Assembly (NCBI GenBank): GCA_025454275.1
Contig: JALOOS010000028.1
Span: forward strand, 1 to 10,160
Direction: 5' to 3'
DNA length: 10,160 bases
Source of the DNA: Desulfobacterales bacterium
Lineage (GTDB): Bacteria; Desulfobacterota; Desulfobacteria; Desulfobacterales; SpSt-501
In this document: in pieces, positions 1 to 5,663 of the stretch
How positions within the stretch are numbered: position 1 is the stretch's first letter
How the letters are laid out: every line of letters begins with the position of its first letter
Notes under the pieces: model-generated
Seen by the model: the letters and a program-made list of their open reading frames with translations, nothing else
What the model was told of the DNA's origin: nothing
Databases searched by the model: none
Made by a program: the position numbers and the translations under genes

Positions 1-180
1 CTGCCCCGCAAGGGGGCCGAGGCCGCGCTCGGCACCCTGCCCTATGCGGTCGTCTTCATGGCGACCCTCGAGTGCGCGGAGGCCGCCAAGGTCATTCTCA
101 AAAAGGGGAGTTTGCTGCGCGACAAGCTGCTCGTCGCCGATCTGCACGAAATGCTGATCGAGGTCATACGTCTCAGCTGA
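1..180 (+). CDS. ThiF/MoeB/HesA-family adenylyltransferase, C-terminal fragment
   Basis: The open frame enters from the left edge and ends at TGA 178-180, leaving 59 residues. The visible tail has the pattern that closes the catalytic domain of E1-like ThiF/MoeB/HesA proteins: LGTLPYAVVFMATLECAEA, then a helix with AAKVILKKG, then a strand pair around KLLVADLHEM and a final EVIRL. Known family members adenylate the C-terminal glycine of a small sulfur-carrier protein or another acceptor, in the cytoplasm, during thiamine, molybdopterin or related cofactor synthesis. The ATP-binding glycine loop and the zinc cysteines lie outside the window, so the subfamily (ThiF, MoeB, HesA or TcdA) cannot be decided. 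The assignment rests on the tail pattern only. Confidence 0.62.
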   Translation: MPRKGAEAALGTLPYAVVFMATLECAEAAKVILKKGSLLRDKLLVADLHEMLIEVIRLS

Positions 181-222
181 GCACCGCAGGCGGCCGGAGG
201 AGGGCCCCCCTTGCGCTTTTGC

Positions 223-251
223 TTGACTTGCTCCGCGCTTTTCGTCATATG
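223..251 (+). promoter_or_regulatory. Possible sigma70-type promoter before the lipoprotein gene
   Basis: TTGACT (223-228) matches five of six bases of the -35 consensus. It is followed after 17 nt by CATATG (246-251), a poor -10 box. The flanks are AT-richer than the surrounding coding DNA. It lies in the 104-nt gap between the upstream adenylyltransferase stop and the lipoprotein start. The weak -10 keeps confidence low. Confidence 0.22.
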
Positions 252-284
252 GAGAATTATTCTAATCTGTTGAAAGGAATCCGG

Positions 285-902
285 ATGAAGCGCCCCCTTC
301 CCGGCATCACCCTCCCGGCAGCCCTTTTCCTGGTTCTGGCCCTCGCCGCCGCCTGTGCCTCATCCAATGTCCTCAGCGTCCGCTACGAGCTTGCACCCCG
401 AACCGAGGCTCCTGCCGGCCGCACGGTGACCATCGCCTTCACGGATGAGCGCAAAACCGATGCCTTTCTCACCCCGAGCGCCCGCAACGAACTGGAGGGC
501 TTCACCGGCGTCTTCGCGCTCACCGTGGCGCCCGCCGGCAAGAGCGGGGAGCTGAAAGGGGCCTTTCCCCTCGACGCCCTCTTCCGGGAACTGCTGCGCC
601 ACCGCCTGGAGAGTGCGGGGGTCGGCGTAGCGCCGGCCGGGGCGCCCGCCGCAGCCGAGATCCAGCTGGTGCTGAACGAATTCCAGCTCGATTTCGGCGA
701 TCGCAAATGGAGCTCGGCCGTTGCCTATCGGGTGCAGCTTGTAAAGGCCGGAAGCGTCCGCAGCCAGCAACTGGTGAGCGGCAGCGCCGAGCGCGTCTTC
801 CTGACCGGCCGCCGCGAAGCGGACCGCGTTGTCGGGGAGCTTTTGAGTGATGCGATCAACAAATTGGACGTACCTCTCTTGTTCACGCAGGCCGGTTTGT
901 AG
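285..902 (+). CDS. Putative outer-envelope lipoprotein, YajG-like in layout
   Basis: A 205-residue protein with an N-terminal lipoprotein signal: basic MKR, a hydrophobic stretch at about residues 8-22, and an LAAAC lipobox with the acylated cysteine at residue 24. The start at 285 is preferred because AAAGGA (273-278) sits 6 nt upstream. An in-frame ATG at 249 has no ribosome site, and the frame open from position 72 is only run-through. The mature part has two alternating hydrophobic strand patterns (TVTIAFTDERKTD near residues 44-56, EIQLVLNEFQLDFGD near 124-138). It ends with a helix containing VVGELLSDAINKL. This resembles YajG-type and ABC-transport-associated lipoproteins, which bind at the membrane periphery, but the similarity is one of layout, not of a diagnostic motif. 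No specific function can be assigned. It is co-directional with the PilZ gene, 69 nt away. Confidence 0.75.
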   Translation: MKRPLPGITLPAALFLVLALAAACASSNVLSVRYELAPRTEAPAGRTVTIAFTDERKTDAFLTPSARNELEGFTGVFALTVAPAGKSGELKGAFPLDALFRELLRHRLESAGVGVAPAGAPAAAEIQLVLNEFQLDFGDRKWSSAVAYRVQLVKAGSVRSQQLVSGSAERVFLTGRREADRVVGELLSDAINKLDVPLLFTQAGL

Positions 903-916
903 CGGAGCACCTGAAC

Positions 917-951
917 CGGATGTCGGCTGATCCCATCGCTAGCGACATCCG
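917..951 (+). repeat. Imperfect hairpin between lipoprotein and PilZ genes
   Basis: CGGATGTCG (917-925) is the exact reverse complement of CGACATCCG (943-951). The stem continues as CT/AG (927-928 with 941-942) after a one-base bulge. The loop is about 12 nt. No U-tract follows, so it is not a classical intrinsic terminator. It could attenuate read-through or protect the upstream mRNA 3' end, and it lies about 20 nt upstream of the PilZ start. Confidence 0.45.
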
Positions 952-971
952 TCGGATGAGGACCTTTTCCC

Positions 972-1523
972 ATGGAGCCTCTCGAATCCCGCCTGGGCCG
1001 CTTCACCGTCACCGCCCACCTCTTCCGGCTGGTGGATGAGCTGCCGCGGGACAAGCAGCTCATCCTGCTCAAGCAGCTGGTCGGCGAGCGCCTCACCTCT
1101 CACTTGTTCAAAATGATCATCGAGATGCCGGAGCAGCAGCGCCAGCAGCTCAGCGAACACCTCGAAATGGCGACGGCGGACGAGGGCCCCGTCACGACCC
1201 TGCACCTGGACGATGAGGCGGCCCCCATTCGGCAGATTCAGCGCAAACCCTGCCGCCTGCGGGCCATCTGCGTGGTGAACGAGCGCACCTTCGAGAGCGT
1301 CATCACCGACATCAGCACCGAGGGGATGTTCATTCACGCGGCCGCCGAATACCCTCCCAACACCCCCATCCGCATGAGCGTCCGCTTTCCCGGCCGCGAA
1401 AAAGCCCTGGTGCTGCGCGGAGAGATCCTGCGCAGCGAGACCGGCGGCATCGGAGTGCGCCTGAGCCCCCTCACCCCGGACCAGGCGGAGGCGATCCGCA
1501 ACTTCATCCTCAGCCGCGAATGA
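972..1523 (+). CDS. PilZ-domain protein with helical N-terminal region
   Basis: A 183-residue protein. The N-terminal half (about 1-85) is predicted mostly helical and rich in Glu, Gln and Leu, with no membrane segment. The C-terminal half (about 90-183) is a PilZ domain. It has the two elements that wrap cyclic di-GMP in this family: R91-K-P-C-R95 (RxxxR) and D113-I-S115-T-E-G118 ([D/N]xSxxG). These are followed by the expected beta strands (PIRMSVRFPG, LVLRGEILR) and a final helix. PilZ proteins with both motifs normally bind c-di-GMP and act as cytosolic effectors for motility, exopolysaccharide or gene regulation. The target here is not shown. GAGGA (958-962) precedes the ATG by 9 nt. The gene converges on the Tam41-like gene with a 29-nt gap between stops. 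Confidence 0.88.
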   Translation: MEPLESRLGRFTVTAHLFRLVDELPRDKQLILLKQLVGERLTSHLFKMIIEMPEQQRQQLSEHLEMATADEGPVTTLHLDDEAAPIRQIQRKPCRLRAICVVNERTFESVITDISTEGMFIHAAAEYPPNTPIRMSVRFPGREKALVLRGEILRSETGGIGVRLSPLTPDQAEAIRNFILSRE

Positions 1524-1555
1524 CGGCGGAATCGTTTTTTGGCAGGGAACCGTCA
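1521..1555. terminator. Possible weak bidirectional termination site between convergent genes
   Basis: TGACGG (1521-1526) pairs exactly with CCGTCA (1550-1555), so the stop codons of the two convergent genes form the ends of one stem. The loop holds T6 (1535-1540). The stem is short, the loop is 23 nt and the T-run is inside the loop, so this is at best an unconventional terminator. Confidence 0.25.
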
Positions 1556-2509
1556 GCGGAAAGCGCCGCGGCGGTAGAGGCGGTAGCCCAGCACGCAGAG
1601 GGCCAGGATGGGGCGGCGCCGCAACCGCGGGGGCACCTCGACCCGCAGGCCCGTGTGCCGTTCGATCTTCCACAGGATGTAATCGAGCCCGCCGGTGAAG
1701 GTGAACGCCCCCTTGAGCAGCCTGAGCAGGGTCAGGATCTTGCCCTGAACCGACCGGACCTTCCAGGCGAACCGGCAGCGAATCCGGCGAGCGGCATCAA
1801 TCCGCGCGCGGCAGAGATGCCCGTCATGCCCGGCGATGGTCTCTGCCGGAAACGGCAACGCCGGCAGGGCGGCGGCGGTGATCCGGGCATAATGGTCCGC
1901 GGCGGAGTGGTAGAGGGCCCCCATCTTCTCAGGCCGCTCGGCCCTGAGTTCGGTGCGGTAGCTCAGCGTCAAGCCCCGCAGCCAGAGCTCCTCCGTGCTG
2001 AACTCCTCCGGCAGGCGCGGGATCACCCGGGCAAGGAAGGTCAGCACCGCCTGGCCCAGCAGCGCACAGACCCGGTCGGCCACAGCCGGCTGCCGGGTGT
2101 AGACCAGGGCGGTGGGCTGGGCAAAGCGCCCCCAGATATAGGAGTGGAACCAGGCGGGTGAGACCCCTTGTTCCAGGTCGGCCAGAGAGAGCACGGCGTA
2201 TTTGGCGCGCACCACCCGTCCCTCGAACGGGATCTCCAGGTAGAAGACGTTCGGCGGCAGCAGCTTGTTCAGGGAGGCCCAGAGCGGGGATGAATAGACG
2301 CCGTGGTAGCGCTCCACGATGAGATAGAGATCGACCATCCCCCCGCGGTCTTCGCCCGTGCGCAGGCATGAGCCGTAGAAGAGGATGGCCAGCACGGCAT
2401 CCCCCCAGGAGGCCCGCAGGCGTTCGGCCAGGGCCGCCACCGCGGGCGGGGGCGGCCATACCGATCGGTCGCGGATCGCGTTGAGGAGTTCTGCCGGGAG
2501 GGCCTGCAC
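1553..2509 (-). CDS. Tam41-like phosphatidate cytidylyltransferase (CDP-diacylglycerol synthase), putative
   Basis: A 318-residue soluble protein with no membrane segments, unlike the multi-pass bacterial CdsA. It has a nucleotidyltransferase-type core: FYGS (44-47), then VDLYLIV with D60. Next come two blocks that match Tam41/Mmp37 by eye: KYAVLSLADL (103-112) and a WGRFAQPTALV block (126-136), compared with the family patterns KYGV..(E/D)DL and (A)GRL.KPV. Tam41 converts phosphatidic acid plus CTP to CDP-diacylglycerol plus pyrophosphate at the mitochondrial inner membrane. By inference this protein does the same on the cytoplasmic face here. The start is GTG at 2509, only 2 nt after the kinase stop, with GAGGG about 7 nt upstream, so translation is probably coupled. 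The basic C-terminus (RLRRRP, YRLYRRGAFR) would suit membrane contact. Alternative: another lipid- or sugar-linked nucleotidyltransferase-fold protein. Confidence 0.68.
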   Translation of the reverse strand: MQALPAELLNAIRDRSVWPPPPAVAALAERLRASWGDAVLAILFYGSCLRTGEDRGGMVDLYLIVERYHGVYSSPLWASLNKLLPPNVFYLEIPFEGRVVRAKYAVLSLADLEQGVSPAWFHSYIWGRFAQPTALVYTRQPAVADRVCALLGQAVLTFLARVIPRLPEEFSTEELWLRGLTLSYRTELRAERPEKMGALYHSAADHYARITAAALPALPFPAETIAGHDGHLCRARIDAARRIRCRFAWKVRSVQGKILTLLRLLKGAFTFTGGLDYILWKIERHTGLRVEVPPRLRRRPILALCVLGYRLYRRGAFR

Positions 2510-2511
2510 CG

Positions 2512-3492
2512 TCAGACCCTCACGAACTCGACCCGGCCGCCGTCCCGGATCAAAAGCGGCCCCTGCAACGGATCGGCCTGAAACAGCTCCCCGTCGATCG
2601 CAAACCCGCCCTTCATCGAAAGCCGGACCTCGCGGGCGCCCAGGTTCACATACCCGTTCGCGCGGGTCGCCCAGCGGCTCGGCCGGCCGCGCACCACGGC
2701 GGGCAAGGTCGTGAGCAGCTTGCGGGGCCGCTCACCAATCGCCGCCAGGTGCAGGGGGCCGCCGGCGGCATCGCCGAACGGCCGCGCCCCCACGATCAAG
2801 CGGTCGAGGGTCGTCACCAACAGCATGCGGTAGCCCGCAGGAGGAACATGGGTCCGGTCGGTGCGGATCTCGGCGTGCAGAGGCGCAACCAGCTTATCGT
2901 CCCGGCGCAGGAGCCCCGCCAGAAACCGGGCGATGATCAGCAGGTGGGCCGGGTCCCCTCTCAGGCCCATGGGGCGCACCCGCGCGTGAAAGAACCGAAT
3001 CCCGTTGTAGATGCCGGCGGCCCCGAGAAACATGCCGTAGAGCGAGCCAGGATGAGAGCTGTGGTCCACCCTCATCACCGGCCGGCTCAAGAGCGCGGCC
3101 GGCCCCTCTCCGGCGGCGGCCCAGCGGATCAGCCGCTCCAGCCCGCCACCAACCGGCCCGGAGATGCCCAGCTCCTGTGCGGTCATGTTCGTCGTCCCAC
3201 CTGCCAGCAGGGCCAGCAGCGGCAGCGACCGAAAAGGCCGCTCGACGAAGAGCGCGGTTAAAACGGCCTGGACCGTCCCGTCACCGGAATTAACCGCCAC
3301 GAGGTCCACCCCCGCTCGGGCGAACTCTTGCAGGGCCGCAGAGACCTCGGCCGCCGTGCGCACCTCCACGTGGGGCATCCCGGGATGGCGCGCCAGCAGC
3401 CGGCGGACTGCGGCCAGGCCGCGGCGCTGGTTCCCGCCGCTCAAGGGATTGCTGATGAGCCCCAACCGCCGGAGGCCGCTGTCTGTCGCCAT
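2512..3492 (-). CDS. Diacylglycerol kinase-family lipid kinase
   Basis: A 326-residue protein of the DgkB/YegS-type diacylglycerol kinase family. Numbered from the chosen start, NPLSGG (15-20) is the first nucleotide-binding loop, SGDGT (69-73) is the catalytic GGDGT motif with Ser in place of the first Gly, and GGTTN (98-102) is the second loop. An acidic FAIDGELF motif lies near the C-terminus. Such kinases phosphorylate diacylglycerol or related lipids with ATP to give phosphatidic acid at the cytoplasmic membrane. I chose ATG 3492 because GGAGGT lies about 10 nt upstream. An in-frame ATG at 3525 would add 11 residues but has no ribosome site. It is the first gene of a two-gene operon with the Tam41-like protein, which would use its product. 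It is divergent from the phosphoesterase gene. Confidence 0.85.
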   Translation of the reverse strand: MATDSGLRRLGLISNPLSGGNQRRGLAAVRRLLARHPGMPHVEVRTAAEVSAALQEFARAGVDLVAVNSGDGTVQAVLTALFVERPFRSLPLLALLAGGTTNMTAQELGISGPVGGGLERLIRWAAAGEGPAALLSRPVMRVDHSSHPGSLYGMFLGAAGIYNGIRFFHARVRPMGLRGDPAHLLIIARFLAGLLRRDDKLVAPLHAEIRTDRTHVPPAGYRMLLVTTLDRLIVGARPFGDAAGGPLHLAAIGERPRKLLTTLPAVVRGRPSRWATRANGYVNLGAREVRLSMKGGFAIDGELFQADPLQGPLLIRDGGRVEFVRV

Positions 3493-3565
3493 CTGTTGAA
3501 ACACCTCCGACGTGCGTGCACCCATTGCCGGGACGGGAACCGGGGAAGATGGGGGCGGCGCTTCA

Positions 3566-3590
3566 TTTCGCGTTGAAATAGCGAAACGCG
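3566..3590. repeat. Operator-like inverted repeats in the divergent control region
   Basis: Two overlapping inverted repeats lie here. CGCGTT (3569-3574) pairs with AACGCG (3585-3590), and TTTCGC (3566-3571) pairs with GCGAAA (3581-3586). They cover the -35 box of the rightward promoter and the expected start point of the leftward one. A repressor bound here could therefore control both directions. No regulator gene is visible nearby, so the function is inferred. Confidence 0.4.
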
Positions 3591-3603
3591 TGCTATATAT
3601 AAT
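3573..3603 (+). promoter_or_regulatory. Promoter of the metallophosphoesterase gene
   Basis: TTGAAA (3573-3578, five of six consensus bases) is followed by an AT-rich run. That run contains TATATA (3596-3601, 17-nt spacer) and a perfect TATAAT (3598-3603, 19-nt spacer). Transcription would begin at about 3608-3610, that is at or next to the ATG at 3609. This predicts a leaderless or nearly leaderless message. Confidence 0.5.
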
Positions 3604-3622
3604 CCCGAATGAACGATGTAAA
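3594..3622 (-). promoter_or_regulatory. Promoter of the lipid kinase / Tam41-like operon
   Basis: Read on the minus strand, TTTACA (3622-3617) matches five of six -35 bases. After exactly 17 nt comes TATATA (3599-3594). The predicted start is near 3587, which gives a leader of about 95 nt before ATG 3492. Its -10 box uses the same AT-rich core as the rightward promoter, and its -35 box lies inside the phosphoesterase coding start. Confidence 0.38.
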
Positions 3623-4490
3623 GTGCTCCGGCGGCCGCGCGGCGTGCACCCTGGTCCATCTGTCCGATTTTCACCACTGCCGGCCCTCAGGTGTCGGCGT
3701 TGCCGCCTTCCGCAACAAGCGTCTATTAAGCCTTCTGAGCTGGCGCCTGCGCCGCCGGAAGGAACACCGCCCCGAACTCCTCGACCGCATGAGCCGGGCA
3801 GTGGCGGCCGAGGCGGCGGATGCGGTGGCGGTAACCGGAGACCTCACCCACCTCTGCCTGCCCGTTGAGTTCGATGAGATCCGCGAGCGTCTGGGCGCGC
3901 TGGGCCCCCCGCAGAGGGTCTTCGTGGTCCCCGGCAACCATGACGCCCTGGTGCCGGTACCGTGGGACAAGGGCCTCGGCCGCTGGGCGGAATTCATGGC
4001 CCCGGATTCGAGCCGGGACCGGGGGCGCTTCGATTTTCCGGCGCTCCGGGTCCGGGAGCCGTTGGCGCTGATCGGCATCTCCACCGCCCGCCCCACGCGG
4101 CCCCTCTCCGCGACCGGGCGGGTCGGAGAGGCGCAGCTCGAACGCCTGGAGGAGATTCTTCATCGGTCGGCCCGGATGAAGCTCTTCCGCGTGCTGCTGA
4201 TCCACCACCCGCCGGCGGCGGGGATGGTATCGCGCCGCAAGGCGCTGGAGGATGCCGATCGTTTTGCCGCCGTGATCCGGCGCACCGGGGCGGAGCTCAT
4301 CCTCCACGGCCACTGCCATCGCCTCTGCCAAGCAGAATTGGATGGCCCCCGGGCACCGATCCCCGTTCTCGGCGTCTCCTCGGCGACGGCAACCGCCGCC
4401 CACCCCCTGAAGCGGGCCGCGTTCCGGCGCATCTGCGTCGGAGGCAGCGCCCCCGACTGGCGGATCGAAGTGCACGACCATGTTATTTAG
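3609..4490 (+). CDS. Calcineurin-like metallophosphoesterase
   Basis: A 293-residue protein with the full metal-binding set of the calcineurin-like phosphoesterase superfamily: D20-F-H22, GD at 77-78, GNHD at 109-112, H199-H200 and the closing GHCH (234-237). These bind two metal ions that hydrolyse phosphomonoesters or phosphodiesters. A basic, amphipathic insertion follows the first motif at residues 36-54 (NKRLLSLLSWRLRRRKEHR). It could act as a membrane-contact patch, which would suit a lipid or headgroup phosphate substrate. There is no signal peptide, so a cytoplasmic or peripheral membrane location is expected. The divergent lipid kinase and Tam41-like genes suggest a role in lipid metabolism, but the substrate cannot be read from sequence. 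ATG 3609 has no ribosome site. The first catalytic strand begins by residue 15, which leaves no better downstream start. Confidence 0.9.
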   Translation: MNDVKCSGGRAACTLVHLSDFHHCRPSGVGVAAFRNKRLLSLLSWRLRRRKEHRPELLDRMSRAVAAEAADAVAVTGDLTHLCLPVEFDEIRERLGALGPPQRVFVVPGNHDALVPVPWDKGLGRWAEFMAPDSSRDRGRFDFPALRVREPLALIGISTARPTRPLSATGRVGEAQLERLEEILHRSARMKLFRVLLIHHPPAAGMVSRRKALEDADRFAAVIRRTGAELILHGHCHRLCQAELDGPRAPIPVLGVSSATATAAHPLKRAAFRRICVGGSAPDWRIEVHDHVI

Positions 4491-4643
4491 TGCCCACCCG
4501 GAAACGGCGTCTTGCGGTCCTTGCCGCCCTTCCTGCTCGTCGCAATCCTCGACGATGTCTCACACTCCCGCCGTTGGCGGGACGGTCGCGGCATCGCTGT
4601 GGCCTTGGCCTGAGCCGTAATCCACCTTTTCTGGGTGGGCACT
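4489..4643. repeat. Structured inverted-repeat element (MITE-like or REP-like)
   Basis: The left end AGTGCCCACCCGGAAA (4489-4504) matches the reverse complement of the right end (4628-4643) at 15 of 16 positions. A gap-free comparison of the outer 37 bases gives about 27 matches, so the symmetry runs further inward. Inside are two clean hairpins: TCGTCG/CGACGA (4537-4542 with 4550-4555) and TCCCGCC/GGCGGGA (4566-4572 with 4576-4582, 3-nt loop). A smaller GCGG/CCGC pair sits at 4514-4527. TTT flanks both ends, which could be a 3-bp target duplication or chance. The left end overlaps the last two bases of the phosphoesterase stop codon. The right end stops 21 nt before the acyltransferase ATG. 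No ORF of note lies inside. It may be a non-autonomous mobile repeat, a structured RNA or a transcription-attenuating hairpin. Confidence 0.6.
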
Positions 4644-4664
4644 TTTCAAGGAACGGAGAATGAG

Positions 4665-5594
4665 ATGATGAAGGCTGCAACACCGAACGAGAACCTTCCC
4701 ATCCGCCCGCCGGAGGGCCCGGCCGCGACCCTGATGGCGGGCACGGCCCGCTGGGGCGGCCTGCTGGGCGATCTGATCTTCCGCCTCGACCGACCGCACC
4801 GGGTGATCGCCCGGCGCAACCTGAGCTTCGCCTTCCCGGAGTGGAGCCGGGAGCAGGTGGCGGCCTGCACCCGGCGGGTGTTCCGCAACATCGGGCGGAC
4901 GATCGCAGAGCTCGCCCGGGCGGCTGCGGTGTCGCACCGCGGCATCCTGCACCACGACTCCGCCACCGGCACCCATCATCTCTACCAGGCCTTGGAGCAG
5001 GCGACCGGGATCATCCTGGTGTCGGCCCACCTCGGCAACTGGGAGATCGGTCTCCAGGATCTGGGCTCCCGCGTTGAAAGACCGATCGGCCTGGTGGTGC
5101 GCCCCATCTCCCCCGCCATCCTGGACCGCTGGCTGAACCGCCAGAGAAGCGGCTCCGGCAACCGGATCATCTATAAAAAGAACGCCTTTCCGGCGATGAT
5201 GAAAACCATGCGCGAGGGGGGGATCATCGCCCTGATGGTGGACATGAGTGTTCGCAAGCAGAGTGTGCCTGTCCGCTTTTTCGGCCACCGCGCCCGCGCC
5301 AGTCATGCCGCCGCCCTGCTCGCCGCCCGCTCCAAGGCCGTGATTCTGCCGATGTTCTCCTACCGGCGCCCCGATGGCCGGCTGACGGGCGAAATCGGCC
5401 CCCCGGTGCCCATCGCCCGGACCCGCCACCTGAAAAGCGACCTCACGCAAAACACCCAGGCCCTGACCGACATAGTCGAAGCCGCCATCCGCCGGCATCC
5501 GGATCAATATTTCTGGATTCAGAAGCGCTGGAAGGACTACCACCCGGAGCTCTATCCCGGGTATCGGCCGCGGCCGCTGCCCTTGGAGGATTAG
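4665..5594 (+). CDS. LpxL/HtrB-family lysophospholipid / lipid A-type acyltransferase
   Basis: A 309-residue protein of the bacterial lipid A acyltransferase family. H122-L-G-N-W-E127 carries the catalytic His and Glu (HxxxxE). Other family blocks are IARRNLSFAFPE (48-59), VDMSVRKQSVPVRFFG in the middle and QYFWIQKRWK near the C-terminus. These enzymes transfer a fatty acyl chain from acyl-ACP or acyl-CoA to a hydroxyl or hydroxyacyl group of lipid A or another membrane lipid at the inner membrane. The usual N-terminal membrane anchor is weak: only a short hydrophobic stretch near residues 22-41 is visible. ATG 4665 is chosen for CGGAG (4654-4658) 6 nt upstream. A GTG at 4635 lies inside the inverted repeat and is rejected. 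It follows the phosphoesterase across the repeat element and converges on lptG. The acceptor lipid is not known. Confidence 0.88.
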   Translation: MMKAATPNENLPIRPPEGPAATLMAGTARWGGLLGDLIFRLDRPHRVIARRNLSFAFPEWSREQVAACTRRVFRNIGRTIAELARAAAVSHRGILHHDSATGTHHLYQALEQATGIILVSAHLGNWEIGLQDLGSRVERPIGLVVRPISPAILDRWLNRQRSGSGNRIIYKKNAFPAMMKTMREGGIIALMVDMSVRKQSVPVRFFGHRARASHAAALLAARSKAVILPMFSYRRPDGRLTGEIGPPVPIARTRHLKSDLTQNTQALTDIVEAAIRRHPDQYFWIQKRWKDYHPELYPGYRPRPLPLED

Positions 5595-5663
5595 AAGCGG
5601 TTGCTGCGCTTTCGAATCGGCCTGGGCCTCTCCCGCGACCGAGATCCGGGACCTTGATCCGTT

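Noticed and set aside
72..284. Upstream extension of the lipoprotein frame
   Set aside because: It overlaps the adenylyltransferase tail in another frame, lacks a ribosome site, and would bury the clear lipoprotein signal peptide that starts at 285.
939..1673. Long minus-strand open frame (244 codons) opposite the PilZ gene
   Set aside because: It is antisense to a PilZ domain with recognisable motifs and is low in complexity, as expected from the GC-rich opposite strand.
1520..2161. Plus-strand open frame (213 codons) opposite the Tam41-like gene
   Set aside because: Its sequence is Pro/Gly/Gln-rich with no fold pattern and it mirrors the codon bias of the real minus-strand gene.
4560..5543. 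Minus-strand open frame (327 codons) opposite the acyltransferase
   Set aside because: The plus strand carries the complete LpxL/HtrB motif set; the antisense product is Gly/Ala/His-rich and unrecognisable.
5595..5663. Terminator between the acyltransferase and lptG
   Set aside because: Only a 5-bp AAGCG/CGCTT hairpin (5595-5611) without a T-run is visible, too weak to call.
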